DNA of 64,000 nucleotides from Pseudomonadota bacterium (lineage in GTDB: Bacteria; Pseudomonadota; Gammaproteobacteria; Burkholderiales; Burkholderiaceae_E): assembly GCA_023389055.1 (NCBI GenBank), contig JAEWFA010000015.1, positions 28,135-92,134 of the forward strand, written 5' to 3'. Below the pieces are notes generated by a model. That model saw only the letters and a program-made list of their open reading frames with translations. It was not told the DNA's origin and ran no database searches. Both the position numbers and the translations under genes were made by a program. Numbering within the stretch: the stretch's first letter is position 1; each line of letters begins with the position of its first letter. This document shows, one piece after another, positions 33,751 to 41,787 of the stretch.

Positions 33751-33945
33751 ATGTTCATAATTAGAAACAATCCTGGCACGAACGATCTCAATGAGCTCGC
33801 CCATTTCGCTGCCGTCGGATTGCTGCAGCAACTCGTCGGCGACGTGCTGCCCGGATTCCTGTTGCGCGACCCGAAGGTGAGCCTCGACGACGTCGCAGCG
33901 CTGCCGACGATTGCGCTGCAGCAGGCGATCGGCGCCGCAGGCTGA
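33751..33945 (+). pseudogene. LysR-family relic with large in-frame deletions (copy B)
   Basis: A 64-residue open frame made of three LysR pieces. RNN...DLNELAHFAAV matches the N-terminus of the LysR at 32157. GLLQQLVGDVLPGFLLRDPKVSL matches its residues 101-123. DDVAALPTIALQQ matches its residues 183-194. Roughly residues 14-100, 124-182 and 195-306 are missing, including the DNA-binding helix and most of the effector domain. All joins stay in frame. It is best read as a decayed regulator gene. Whether the short frame is still translated is unknown. Confidence 0.7.
33754..33766. promoter_or_regulatory. LysR-type T-N11-A operator
   Basis: TTCATAATTAGAA is a 13-bp T-N11-A dyad (TTC/GAA arms) inside the larger palindrome GTT-N2-TAATTA-N2-AAC (33753-33768). 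It lies about 90 bp before the small secreted protein gene and at the start of the LysR relic. This is the expected place for a LysR site between divergent genes. No such dyad is seen before the intact LysR copy. Confidence 0.5.
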
Positions 33946-33960
33946 AGCCCCGCGTCGGCG

Positions 33961-35454
33961 TCAGCGCTCGCCCATGCCTTGCGCCGGCTCGGGCGCGCTG
34001 CCCGCGCGCACCTTCTTCTCGATGCGATCGCCCGCGTCGGCGTCGATGCTCTTCCAGTAATCGAACGCGCGCTCGAGCACCGGCGAGCGCACACCGCCGA
34101 GGAGGCTGCCGGCCACCTGTTCGACGAGCGCCGCGCGTTGCGCGTCGTCGAATACCTGGCGCACGAGGATTCCCGGTTGCGTGAAGTCGTCGTCGTCCGC
34201 GCGCAGCGTGTAGGCGCTGCGCACCATCTCGCCGTCGGCTTCCCAGCCGTCGTCCATCGCGCCGGTTTCGTCGGCCCACGAACGCCCGCCGCTGTTCGGC
34301 GCATAGACCGGTGCGTTGCCGCTGTGCTCGACCGTCATCTGCCCGTCGAACATGTACGTGTTGACCGCCACCTTCGGCCGGTTCACCGGCAGTTGATGAA
34401 AGTTGGTGCCGATGCGGTTGCGCTGCGCGTCGTTGTAGGCGAAGGCACGCCCGAGGAGCATCTTGTCCGGCGACAGTCCGATGCCGGGCACCGTGTTGCC
34501 CGGCGAGAACGCCGCCTGCTCGATCTGGGCGAAGAAGTTCTCGGGGTTGCGGTTCAGCGTCATCGTGCCGACCTCGTGCAGCGGCCAGTCGGCATGCGGC
34601 CAGGTCTTCGTGAGGTCGAAGGGGTTGAGGCGGTAGGTCTTCGCGTCGGCGTAGGGCATCACCTGCACCGACAGCGTCCAGCTCGGATGCTCGCCGCGCG
34701 CGATCGCGTCGAACAGGTCGCGGCGATGGAAGTCGGCATCCTTTCCGGCCATCGCGGCGGCTTCGGCGTTGGTGAAGAAAGCCATGCCCTGCTTCGTGTG
34801 GAAGTGGTACTTCACCCAGGACCTCTCGCCCGACGCGTTCACCCACAGGAACGTGTGCGAACCGTAGCCGTTCATGTGGCGCCAGGTGCGCGGCAGGCCA
34901 CGCACGCCCATCAGGTAGGTCACCTGGTGGGCGGTCTCGGGGTTGCTCGTCCAGAAGTCCCACTGCATGTGGTTGTCGCGCAGCCCCGAGTCGGGCAGCC
35001 GCTTCTGGCTGCGGATGAAGTGCGGGAACTTCATCGGGTCGCGCACGAAGAAGACCGGCGTGTTGTTGCCGACGAGGTCGTAGTTGCCTTCGTCGCTATA
35101 GAACTTCAGCGAGAAGCCGCGCACGTCGCGCCAGGTGTCGGGGCTGCCCATCTCGCCTGCGACGGTGGAGAAACGCGCGAGCATCTCCGTTTTCGCTCCC
35201 TTGCGAAAGAGCGCCGCCTTCGTCCAGCGGGAGACGTCGGAGGTGGTCTCGAAGATGCCGAAGGCGCCCGCGCCCTTCGCGTGCGGCTGGCGCTCGGGCA
35301 CCTTCTCGCGATTGAAGTGCGCCATCTGCTCGAGGAAGTGCACGTCGTGCAGCAGGATCGGACCGTCGGCGCCGATCGTCAGCGAGTTTCGGTCGCTGGC
35401 CGCCGGTGCACCGCTGCCGGTGGTGGATCCGCTACTCGTTTTCGGTTCGCTCAT
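33961..35454 (-). CDS. Catalase (heme, monofunctional)
   Basis: A 497-residue catalase of the small-subunit (clade 3-like) size that breaks down hydrogen peroxide. The catalytic His is H58 in RQPHAKGAGAFG. The Asn region reads NYDLVGNNTPVFFVRDPMKF. The proximal heme ligand tyrosine is in GRAFAYNDAQRNRIGTNF. The ATG at 35454 begins a Ser/Thr-rich tail of about 20 residues before the conserved core. It is the only clear oxidative-stress enzyme in the window and seems monocistronic. Confidence 0.95.
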   Translation of the reverse strand: MSEPKTSSGSTTGSGAPAASDRNSLTIGADGPILLHDVHFLEQMAHFNREKVPERQPHAKGAGAFGIFETTSDVSRWTKAALFRKGAKTEMLARFSTVAGEMGSPDTWRDVRGFSLKFYSDEGNYDLVGNNTPVFFVRDPMKFPHFIRSQKRLPDSGLRDNHMQWDFWTSNPETAHQVTYLMGVRGLPRTWRHMNGYGSHTFLWVNASGERSWVKYHFHTKQGMAFFTNAEAAAMAGKDADFHRRDLFDAIARGEHPSWTLSVQVMPYADAKTYRLNPFDLTKTWPHADWPLHEVGTMTLNRNPENFFAQIEQAAFSPGNTVPGIGLSPDKMLLGRAFAYNDAQRNRIGTNFHQLPVNRPKVAVNTYMFDGQMTVEHSGNAPVYAPNSGGRSWADETGAMDDGWEADGEMVRSAYTLRADDDDFTQPGILVRQVFDDAQRAALVEQVAGSLLGGVRSPVLERAFDYWKSIDADAGDRIEKKVRAGSAPEPAQGMGER

Positions 35455-35646
35455 TTCGCTGCTCCTGCTGCTCGGCGGGGCTCGACGGACAGTCGCCCGG
35501 TGTGTGGGCCAGCATAGCCTCGAGGCGCGGGAACACATCGCCCGGACCGCGCCGAGATCGCGGGCATGCCGCGCGCTCGAGCATCTTGTCGCGTAATCCG
35601 CATCGCAGACGAAAGCGGCTATCGGGGCTGCTACATTCGCAGTCCG

Positions 35647-37356
35647 ATGGAAGCCGTCAACCAACTGCTGCTGGTAGGTGCGCTGGTGATGTTCGCCGGC
35701 ATCCTGCTCGGCGCATTCTCGTCGCGCTTCGGCATCCCGTTCCTGCTCGTGTTCCTGCTGGTCGGGATGCTCGCCGGCGAGGACGGCATCGGCGGCATCG
35801 ACTTCGACGACCATCGGCTTGCGTTCTTCGTCGGCAACCTCGCGCTGGCGATCATCCTGCTCGACGGCGGACTGCGCACGAAGCTGGCGACCTTCCGCGT
35901 TGCGCTGCGGCCCTCGCTGATCCTCGCATTCTTCGGCGTCGTGCTCACCGCGCTTCCGGTGGGCCTGTTCACGGCGTGGGTCTTCGGCATCGACTGGCGG
36001 CTCGGGTTGCTGCTCGGGTCGATCGTCGGCTCGACCGATGCAGCCGCGGTCTTCGCACTGCTGCGGTCGAGCGGAACCCGCCTGAACGAGCGCGTGGCCA
36101 ACACGCTCGAGATCGAATCGGGCATCAACGACCCCACCGCGATCTTTCTCACGACGCTGATGATCGAGGTGCTGATGGCCCCGCAGGAGCTGGAGGGGTG
36201 GGGCCTGGTGCGGCAGCTCGTCTTCCAGTTCGGCCTGGGCGGCGTGCTCGGTCTCGCGCTCGGCTACGCGATGGCCTGGGTGATGCGCCGCGCGCAGGTC
36301 GGGGAGGGGTTGAGTGCGCTGCTGCTGTGCTCGGGCGGGGTTACCGCTTTCGCCATCACCAGCACGCTGGGCGGCAGTGGCTTCGTCGCCGTCTACCTCG
36401 TCGGGCTGACCGTCGGCAACCGGATGCGTCGCACGGCCGAGAACCTGCTGCGAGCGATGGACGGCATGGCCTGGCTCGCGCAATCGAGCATGTTCCTGCT
36501 GCTCGGCCTGCTGGTGACGCCGGCCGAGCTGCCGGAGATAGCCTGGCAGGCGCTGGCGGTCTCGGCGTTCCTGATGCTCGTTGCGCGGCCGTTGGCGGTG
36601 TGGTTGTGCCTGCTGCCGTTCTCCTTCGCGCGGCGCGAGGTGGCCTTCATGGGATGGATCGGGCTGCGCGGGGCGGTGCCGATCGTGCTCGCCGTGTTCC
36701 CGCTGCTTGCCGGCGTTCCCGACGCGGAGCTGATCTTCAACGTCGCTTTCGTCGTCGTCGTGACCTCGCTGTTGCTGCAGGGATCGTCGGTGCCGCTGGC
36801 GGCGCGGCTGTTCGGCGTGGGGCTGCCGCCGCGCGACGAGCCGCGCGTGCGCCCGACGCTGTCGGACGAACGGCTGGCGGTGCTCGAGTTCCGCATCGGG
36901 GAACGCTCGCCGATGCTCGGCCTGGACCTGCGCACGCTGATCCTGCCCGAAGGCGCGCGCGTGGTCGGCGTTCTGCGCGCCAATGCGGTCATGCATGACG
37001 ACGATACCGGCGCCCTGCGGCGCGACGACGTCGTGATGCTCGTCGCGCCCGACGTCGAGGTCGACCACCTGTCCGACATGTTCACCAGCGTGGACACCGG
37101 CGCGCGCCGGCGCTTCTATGGCGATTTCGTGCTCGAGGGCGCCGCGGCCTTCGCCGACGTCTGCGCGGCCTACGGCTGCGAGATGCGCGCCGAGTTCGAG
37201 GGTCTGTCGCTCGACGAGGCGATGCGCCGCCACGCTCGGCACATCGTCGAGGGCGACGCGGTGCAGCTCTCCGGCCTGCTGTTGATCGCTCGCGAGGTGG
37301 TGGGCGGCCGAGTGGTGAAGGTGGGGCTCAAGCTCGAGCGCGCCCGCGGGCGTTAG
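35647..37356 (+). CDS. Potassium/proton antiporter, NhaP2/CvrA type
   Basis: A 569-residue CPA1-family antiporter. About 12 transmembrane helices cover residues 5-395, with LLLGSIVGSTDAAAVFALLRSSG and NTLEIESGINDPTAIFLT, the conserved Asp-containing ion-binding region. A cytosolic part follows with a TrkA-C/RCK-like segment (LEFRIGERSPMLGLDLRTL) and a CorC/HlyC-like transporter-associated domain at the C-terminus (YGDFVLEGAAAFADVCAAYG), as in E. coli CvrA. The start is ATG 35647. It probably extrudes K+ in exchange for H+. Confidence 0.9.
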   Translation: MEAVNQLLLVGALVMFAGILLGAFSSRFGIPFLLVFLLVGMLAGEDGIGGIDFDDHRLAFFVGNLALAIILLDGGLRTKLATFRVALRPSLILAFFGVVLTALPVGLFTAWVFGIDWRLGLLLGSIVGSTDAAAVFALLRSSGTRLNERVANTLEIESGINDPTAIFLTTLMIEVLMAPQELEGWGLVRQLVFQFGLGGVLGLALGYAMAWVMRRAQVGEGLSALLLCSGGVTAFAITSTLGGSGFVAVYLVGLTVGNRMRRTAENLLRAMDGMAWLAQSSMFLLLGLLVTPAELPEIAWQALAVSAFLMLVARPLAVWLCLLPFSFARREVAFMGWIGLRGAVPIVLAVFPLLAGVPDAELIFNVAFVVVVTSLLLQGSSVPLAARLFGVGLPPRDEPRVRPTLSDERLAVLEFRIGERSPMLGLDLRTLILPEGARVVGVLRANAVMHDDDTGALRRDDVVMLVAPDVEVDHLSDMFTSVDTGARRRFYGDFVLEGAAAFADVCAAYGCEMRAEFEGLSLDEAMRRHARHIVEGDAVQLSGLLLIAREVVGGRVVKVGLKLERARGR

Positions 37357-37404
37357 AAGTTCCCACGGCGCGAAGGCCGCCCGCCGCGCCCCTGTGGCCG
37401 TTCC

Positions 37405-39090
37405 TCAGCGAATGTCGTCGTCGAAGTATTCGCCCGGGGTGCGCACGATCGGCACTGCCCGCCGCTCCTCGCGCTGGCGCATCTCCACGCGCCGGATCTT
37501 GCCCGAGATCGTCTTCGGCAGGTCGGCGAACTCGAGGCGACGGATCCGCTTGTACGGTGCGAGCCGATCGCGGCAGAACCGCAGGATGTCGGCCGCCGTC
37601 TCCGCATCGGCCGTGCGACCGGCAACCAGCATGACGAAGGCCTTGGGCACCGCCAGGCGCAGCGGATCGGGCGAGGGCACGACGGCCGCCTCGGCGACCG
37701 CTTCGTGCTCGATCAGCACGCTCTCGAGCTCGAACGGGCTGATCCGGTAGTCGCTCGCCTTGAACACGTCGTCGGCGCGCCCGACGTAGGTGATGTAGCC
37801 GTCGGCGTCGCGTTGCGCGACGTCGCCGGTGTGGTAATGCCCGTTGCGCATCACCTGTGCCGTACGCTCGTCGTCGTCGGCATAGCCGGGCATCAGGCCC
37901 ACCGGCCCGACGCAGAGATCGAGCGCCACTTCGCCCTCGTCGGCCGGCGCGTCGTTCACGTCGAGCAGCGCGATGCGAAAGCCCGGCAGCGGACGCCCCA
38001 TCGAGCCGGGTTTCAGCGGCTGTCCCGGGGGGTTGCCGACGATGCAGCTCGTCTCGGTCTGTCCGTAGCCGTCGCGGATGGTGAGCCCCCAGGCGTCGCG
38101 CACCTGCTGGATGACCTCCGGGTTCAGCGGCTCGCCGGCCGACACGAGCTCGCGCACCTTCACCGGCCACGCGCGCAGGTCTTCCTGGATCAGCATGCGC
38201 CAGACGGTGGGCGGTGCGCACAGCGTGCGCACGCCGGCGCGCACGAGCTGGTCGAGTGCGCGTTTCCCGTCGAAGCGCGCCATGTTGAAGGCGAACACGC
38301 AGGCGCCGGCATTCCACGGCGCGAAGAAGCAGCTCCACGCGTGCTTGGCCCATCCGGGCGACGAAATGTTCCAGTGCACATCGCCCGGTTGCAGGCCGAT
38401 CCAGTACATCGTCGACAGGTGCCCGACCGGATAACTCTGGTGCGTGTGTCGCACGAGCTTCGGCTTGCTCGTGGTGCCCGACGTGAAATAGAGCAGCAGC
38501 GTTTCGTCGGGACGCGTGTCGGCTTTCGGCGTGTAGTCGGGCGATGCGTGGTGCGCGCCGGCGTAGTCGACCCAGCCGGGCGGCGGCGGCGCGTCGACGC
38601 AGATGCGCGTGCGGTTTCCGGCGATGCCCTCGAAGCGCTCGGCGTTGGCCGAGCGCGTGACGATGTGCGCGACGTGCCCGCGCTCGAGCCGGTCGGCGAG
38701 ATCGTCGCGCGTGAGCAGGTGGGTCGCGGGGATCATCACCGCGCCGATCTTGATGCAGGCGAGCATCGTTTCCCACAGCGCGACTTCGTTGCCCAGCATC
38801 AACAGCACCCGGTCGCCGCGACGCACGCCCAGCGCTTCGAGCCAGTTGGCGACGCGGTTCGAGCGCGCGCGCAGTTCCGCGAAGCTGCAGCGCGTCTCGG
38901 AACCGTCGTCCTCGACGATCCACAGCGCGTTGTCGTCGTTGTCCTTCGCCAGGTCGTCGAAATGGTCGAGCGCCCAGTTGAAGCGCTCCAGCTTCGGCCA
39001 ACGAAACGACGCGACCGCGGCGTCGTAGTCGGCGCGATGCTCGAACAGCAGGTCGCGCGCAGCGCGAAAGCGGGCGAGATTCTCGTTCAT
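37405..39090 (-). CDS. AMP-dependent acyl-CoA synthetase
   Basis: A 561-residue adenylate-forming ligase that makes acyl-CoA from a carboxylic acid, ATP and CoA. The phosphate-binding loop is YFTSGTTSKPKLVRHTH, with DGYGQTETSCIVGN, YHTGDVAQRDADGYITYVGRADDVFKASDYRISPFELE and the lysine loop LPKTISGKIRRVE. It resembles medium-chain or benzoate/acetyl-type (ACSM-like) enzymes. The substrate cannot be set from sequence. The ATG at 39090 has a strong GGAGGA site. It is divergent from the flavoprotein gene and next to acyl-CoA dehydrogenases, suggesting a shared acid-degradation role. Confidence 0.92.
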   Translation of the reverse strand: MNENLARFRAARDLLFEHRADYDAAVASFRWPKLERFNWALDHFDDLAKDNDDNALWIVEDDGSETRCSFAELRARSNRVANWLEALGVRRGDRVLLMLGNEVALWETMLACIKIGAVMIPATHLLTRDDLADRLERGHVAHIVTRSANAERFEGIAGNRTRICVDAPPPPGWVDYAGAHHASPDYTPKADTRPDETLLLYFTSGTTSKPKLVRHTHQSYPVGHLSTMYWIGLQPGDVHWNISSPGWAKHAWSCFFAPWNAGACVFAFNMARFDGKRALDQLVRAGVRTLCAPPTVWRMLIQEDLRAWPVKVRELVSAGEPLNPEVIQQVRDAWGLTIRDGYGQTETSCIVGNPPGQPLKPGSMGRPLPGFRIALLDVNDAPADEGEVALDLCVGPVGLMPGYADDDERTAQVMRNGHYHTGDVAQRDADGYITYVGRADDVFKASDYRISPFELESVLIEHEAVAEAAVVPSPDPLRLAVPKAFVMLVAGRTADAETAADILRFCRDRLAPYKRIRRLEFADLPKTISGKIRRVEMRQREERRAVPIVRTPGEYFDDDIR

Positions 39091-39143
39091 GCGATCCTCC
39101 GACGGATCCGCCAACCATACCGAAAAACCGGCGTACCGCGGGG

Positions 39144-39149
39144 TAAGAT
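39144..39149 (+). promoter_or_regulatory. -10 element placing the transcript start on the lpd-like ATG
   Basis: TAAGAT ends 6 bp before the ATG at 39156, so the first transcribed base would be at or next to the start codon. No Shine-Dalgarno sequence is present. This fits a leaderless mRNA. Confidence 0.4.
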
Positions 39150-39155
39150 CGTCCG

Positions 39156-40577
39156 ATGGACGAGGCAATCCTGGATGTCGTCGTCATCGGTGCCGGCACT
39201 GCCGGGCTGGCTGCGCTGCGCGAGATCCGCAAGCGCAGCGAGCGCTTCGCGCTGATCGACGACGGGAAGTGGGGTACGACCTGCGCGCGGGTCGGGTGCA
39301 TGCCGTCGAAGGCGCTGATCGCGGCGGCGAACGCCTTTCACCGGCGGCACGACTTCGATGCGTTCGGCATCCGCGGCGCCGATGCGCTGCGCGTCGACGT
39401 GCCGTCTGCGTTGGCGCGTGTGCGCGCGTTGCGCGACCAGTTCGTCGCCGGCGTGCGCAAGGTCACCGACGCACTGGGCGAGCGGGCGATCACCGGGCGT
39501 GCGCGCATCGTCGCACCCGACTGCGTCGAGGTGAACGGACGCCGCCTGCACACGCGACGCATCGTCGTCGCCACCGGCTCCGAGCCGGTGGTGCCCGCGC
39601 CGTGGCGCGCGCTGGGCGATCGGATCCTCACCACCGACACGCTGTTCGAACGCCGCGACCTGCCCGCTCGCATCGCGGTCGTCGGCATGGGCGCGATCGG
39701 CGCCGAGATCGCGCAGGCGTTGTCGCGCCTGGGGGTCTCGGTGACCGCCTTCGGTTCGAGCGAGATGCTGGCCGGACTGAGCGACCCGAGCGTGAGCGCC
39801 GCGCTGCTCGCATCGCTGCGCCAGGAATTCGCGGTGCATCTCGGCTCCCCGGCGGTGGTTTCCGAACAAGGCGACGGCGGCGTGCGCGTGAGCAACGGCC
39901 GACACGAGGTGCAGGTCGATGCGGTGCTCGCTGCGCTCGGGCGCCGTCCCGTGCTGGCCGGGCTCGGGCTCGAGGCGCTCGGCGTTGCGCTCGACGAGCA
40001 CGGGGTGCCGAGCATCGATCCGACGACGATGCGGCTGGGGGCGCTGCAGGTCTTCGTCGCCGGCGATGCGAATGCGCAGGTGCCTCTGCTGCACGAAGCG
40101 GCCGACGAGGGGCACATCGCGGGGCTGATTTCCGGCGGAGCGGTGGCGCGGCGCTTTCGCCGTCGTGTCCCGATGTCGATCGTCTTCTGCGATCCCGAAG
40201 TGGCGGTCGTCGGCAGGCGCTTCTCGCAGCTCGATGCGAGCGACGTGCTCGTGGGCGAGTACCGATTCGAGCGCCAGGCCCGGGCGCGCATCGAGCAACG
40301 GGCCAGCGGCGTACTGCGCCTGTACGCGGCGCGCGGAATCGGGCTGCTGCTCGGCGCGGAATTGTGCGCTCCGGCGGGCGCGCATCTGGCGCACCTGCTT
40401 GCCCTGGCGATGGAGCGAACGCTCACCGTGCACGACCTGTTGCGCATGCCTTTCTATCACCCCGTGCTCGAGGAGGGGCTGCGCAGCGCGTTGCGCGAGC
40501 TCGCGTCGCAGCTGCCGCCGTGCGGCGAGTCCGATCTCGCCGGCTGCGGCTCGATCGGGGCGGATGCGCTCGAGTGA
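39156..40577 (+). CDS. Dihydrolipoyl dehydrogenase-like flavoprotein
   Basis: A 473-residue pyridine nucleotide-disulfide oxidoreductase. The FAD motif is VVVIGAGTAGLAALREI at about 8-24. The redox disulfide is in GTTCARVGCMPSKALI (C-x4-C). The NAD(P) motif is RIAVVGMGAIGAEIAQAL, and the second FAD motif is LQVFVAGDAN. The C-terminal dimer domain has FYHPVLEEGL, with the His-Pro-x2-Glu catalytic dyad. No 2-oxoacid dehydrogenase E1/E2 genes are nearby; it leads a run of two acyl-CoA dehydrogenase genes instead. Its partner could be a distant complex, or it could be a related reductase. Confidence 0.85.
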   Translation: MDEAILDVVVIGAGTAGLAALREIRKRSERFALIDDGKWGTTCARVGCMPSKALIAAANAFHRRHDFDAFGIRGADALRVDVPSALARVRALRDQFVAGVRKVTDALGERAITGRARIVAPDCVEVNGRRLHTRRIVVATGSEPVVPAPWRALGDRILTTDTLFERRDLPARIAVVGMGAIGAEIAQALSRLGVSVTAFGSSEMLAGLSDPSVSAALLASLRQEFAVHLGSPAVVSEQGDGGVRVSNGRHEVQVDAVLAALGRRPVLAGLGLEALGVALDEHGVPSIDPTTMRLGALQVFVAGDANAQVPLLHEAADEGHIAGLISGGAVARRFRRRVPMSIVFCDPEVAVVGRRFSQLDASDVLVGEYRFERQARARIEQRASGVLRLYAARGIGLLLGAELCAPAGAHLAHLLALAMERTLTVHDLLRMPFYHPVLEEGLRSALRELASQLPPCGESDLAGCGSIGADALE

Positions 40578-40593
40578 ACCGGCAGGAGCCTCG

Positions 40594-41772
40594 ATGGACC
40601 TGAATTATTCGGCCGAAGAGCAGGCCTTTCGCGACGAAGTACGCGCGTGGCTCGAAGCGGCGGTTCCGGCCGAAGTGCGGCGCAAGGTGCTCGACTACGA
40701 AGAGCTCACGAAGGAGGACCTCGTCGGCTGGCATCGGATCCTCGCCGACAAGGGCTGGATCGCGCCGGCGTGGCCGCGCGAGTGGGGCGGCACCGACTGG
40801 ACGCCGGTGCAGCGCTACCTGTTCGAGGAAGAATGCGCCTTTGCCGGCGCGCCGCCGATCGTTCCTTTCGGGGTGTCGATGTGCGCGCCGGTGCTGCTGC
40901 AGTTCGGCACCGAGGCCCAGAAGCAGCGCTTCCTTCCGCGCATCTATCGGGCCGACGATTTCTGGTGCCAGGGCTATTCGGAGCCGGGGTCGGGTTCGGA
41001 TCTCGCATCGCTGAAGATGCGCGCGCAGCGGCGCGGCGATCGCTACGTGCTCGATGGCCAGAAGATCTGGACGACGCTCGCGCATTTCGCCGACTGGATC
41101 TTCTGCCTCGTGCGAACCGACACGTCGTCGTCGCGAAGGCAGGAGGGCATCAGCTTTTTGCTCGTCGACATGAAGACACCCGGCATCACCGTTCGTCCGC
41201 TGATCCTGCTCGACGAGGGGCACGAGGTGAACGAGGTCTTCTTCGACGCCGTCGAGGTGCCGGTGGAGAACCTGGTGCATCGCGAGAACGAGGGCTGGAC
41301 GGTCGCCAAATACCTGCTCGGCCACGAGCGGCTGAACACCGGGCGCATCGGCGCGTCCAAGCGCGAGCTCGCGCGGCTCAAGGAGGTCGCGGCCGCCACG
41401 ACGGCGAACGGCAAGCCTCTGATCGACGACCTTCGCTTCCGCGACCGGCTCTCCCGCGTCGAGATCGAACTGATGGCGCTGGAGATCACGAACCTGCGCT
41501 TCGTCGACGAGATGCGGCGCACGGGGCGCATCGGCCCCGAGGTGTCGATGCTGAAGATCCGTGGAACCGAGATCCAGCAGGCGCTCACCGAACTGAGGAT
41601 GCAGGCGGCAGGCCCCTTCGCACAGATGTTCCGCGCGCTCGACTACGAAGGCTTCGACGAGCGCACCGCCGCGGTGGCGCCGCGCTACTTCAACTTCCGC
41701 AAGACGTCGATCTACGCGGGATCGAACGAGATCCAGCGCAACATCATCGCGAAGGCGGCTCTCGGACTCTGA
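40594..41772 (+). CDS. Acyl-CoA dehydrogenase (large/alpha-type subunit)
   Basis: A 392-residue FAD-dependent acyl-CoA dehydrogenase. FAD/substrate motifs are CQGYSEPGSGSDLASLKMRA and YVLDGQKIWTTLAHFADWIFCLVRT. The end IYAGSNEIQRNIIAKAALGL is typical. The place of the MCAD-type catalytic Glu holds Ala (Y-A-G-S), so the base must be elsewhere if it is active. The ATG at 40594 has GGCAGGAG upstream and lies 16 bp after the flavoprotein gene. A second, divergent dehydrogenase gene follows 15 bp later. Such pairs can form heterotetramers. Confidence 0.9.
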   Translation: MDLNYSAEEQAFRDEVRAWLEAAVPAEVRRKVLDYEELTKEDLVGWHRILADKGWIAPAWPREWGGTDWTPVQRYLFEEECAFAGAPPIVPFGVSMCAPVLLQFGTEAQKQRFLPRIYRADDFWCQGYSEPGSGSDLASLKMRAQRRGDRYVLDGQKIWTTLAHFADWIFCLVRTDTSSSRRQEGISFLLVDMKTPGITVRPLILLDEGHEVNEVFFDAVEVPVENLVHRENEGWTVAKYLLGHERLNTGRIGASKRELARLKEVAAATTANGKPLIDDLRFRDRLSRVEIELMALEITNLRFVDEMRRTGRIGPEVSMLKIRGTEIQQALTELRMQAAGPFAQMFRALDYEGFDERTAAVAPRYFNFRKTSIYAGSNEIQRNIIAKAALGL

Positions 41773-41787
41773 ACGAACAGGCACTCC

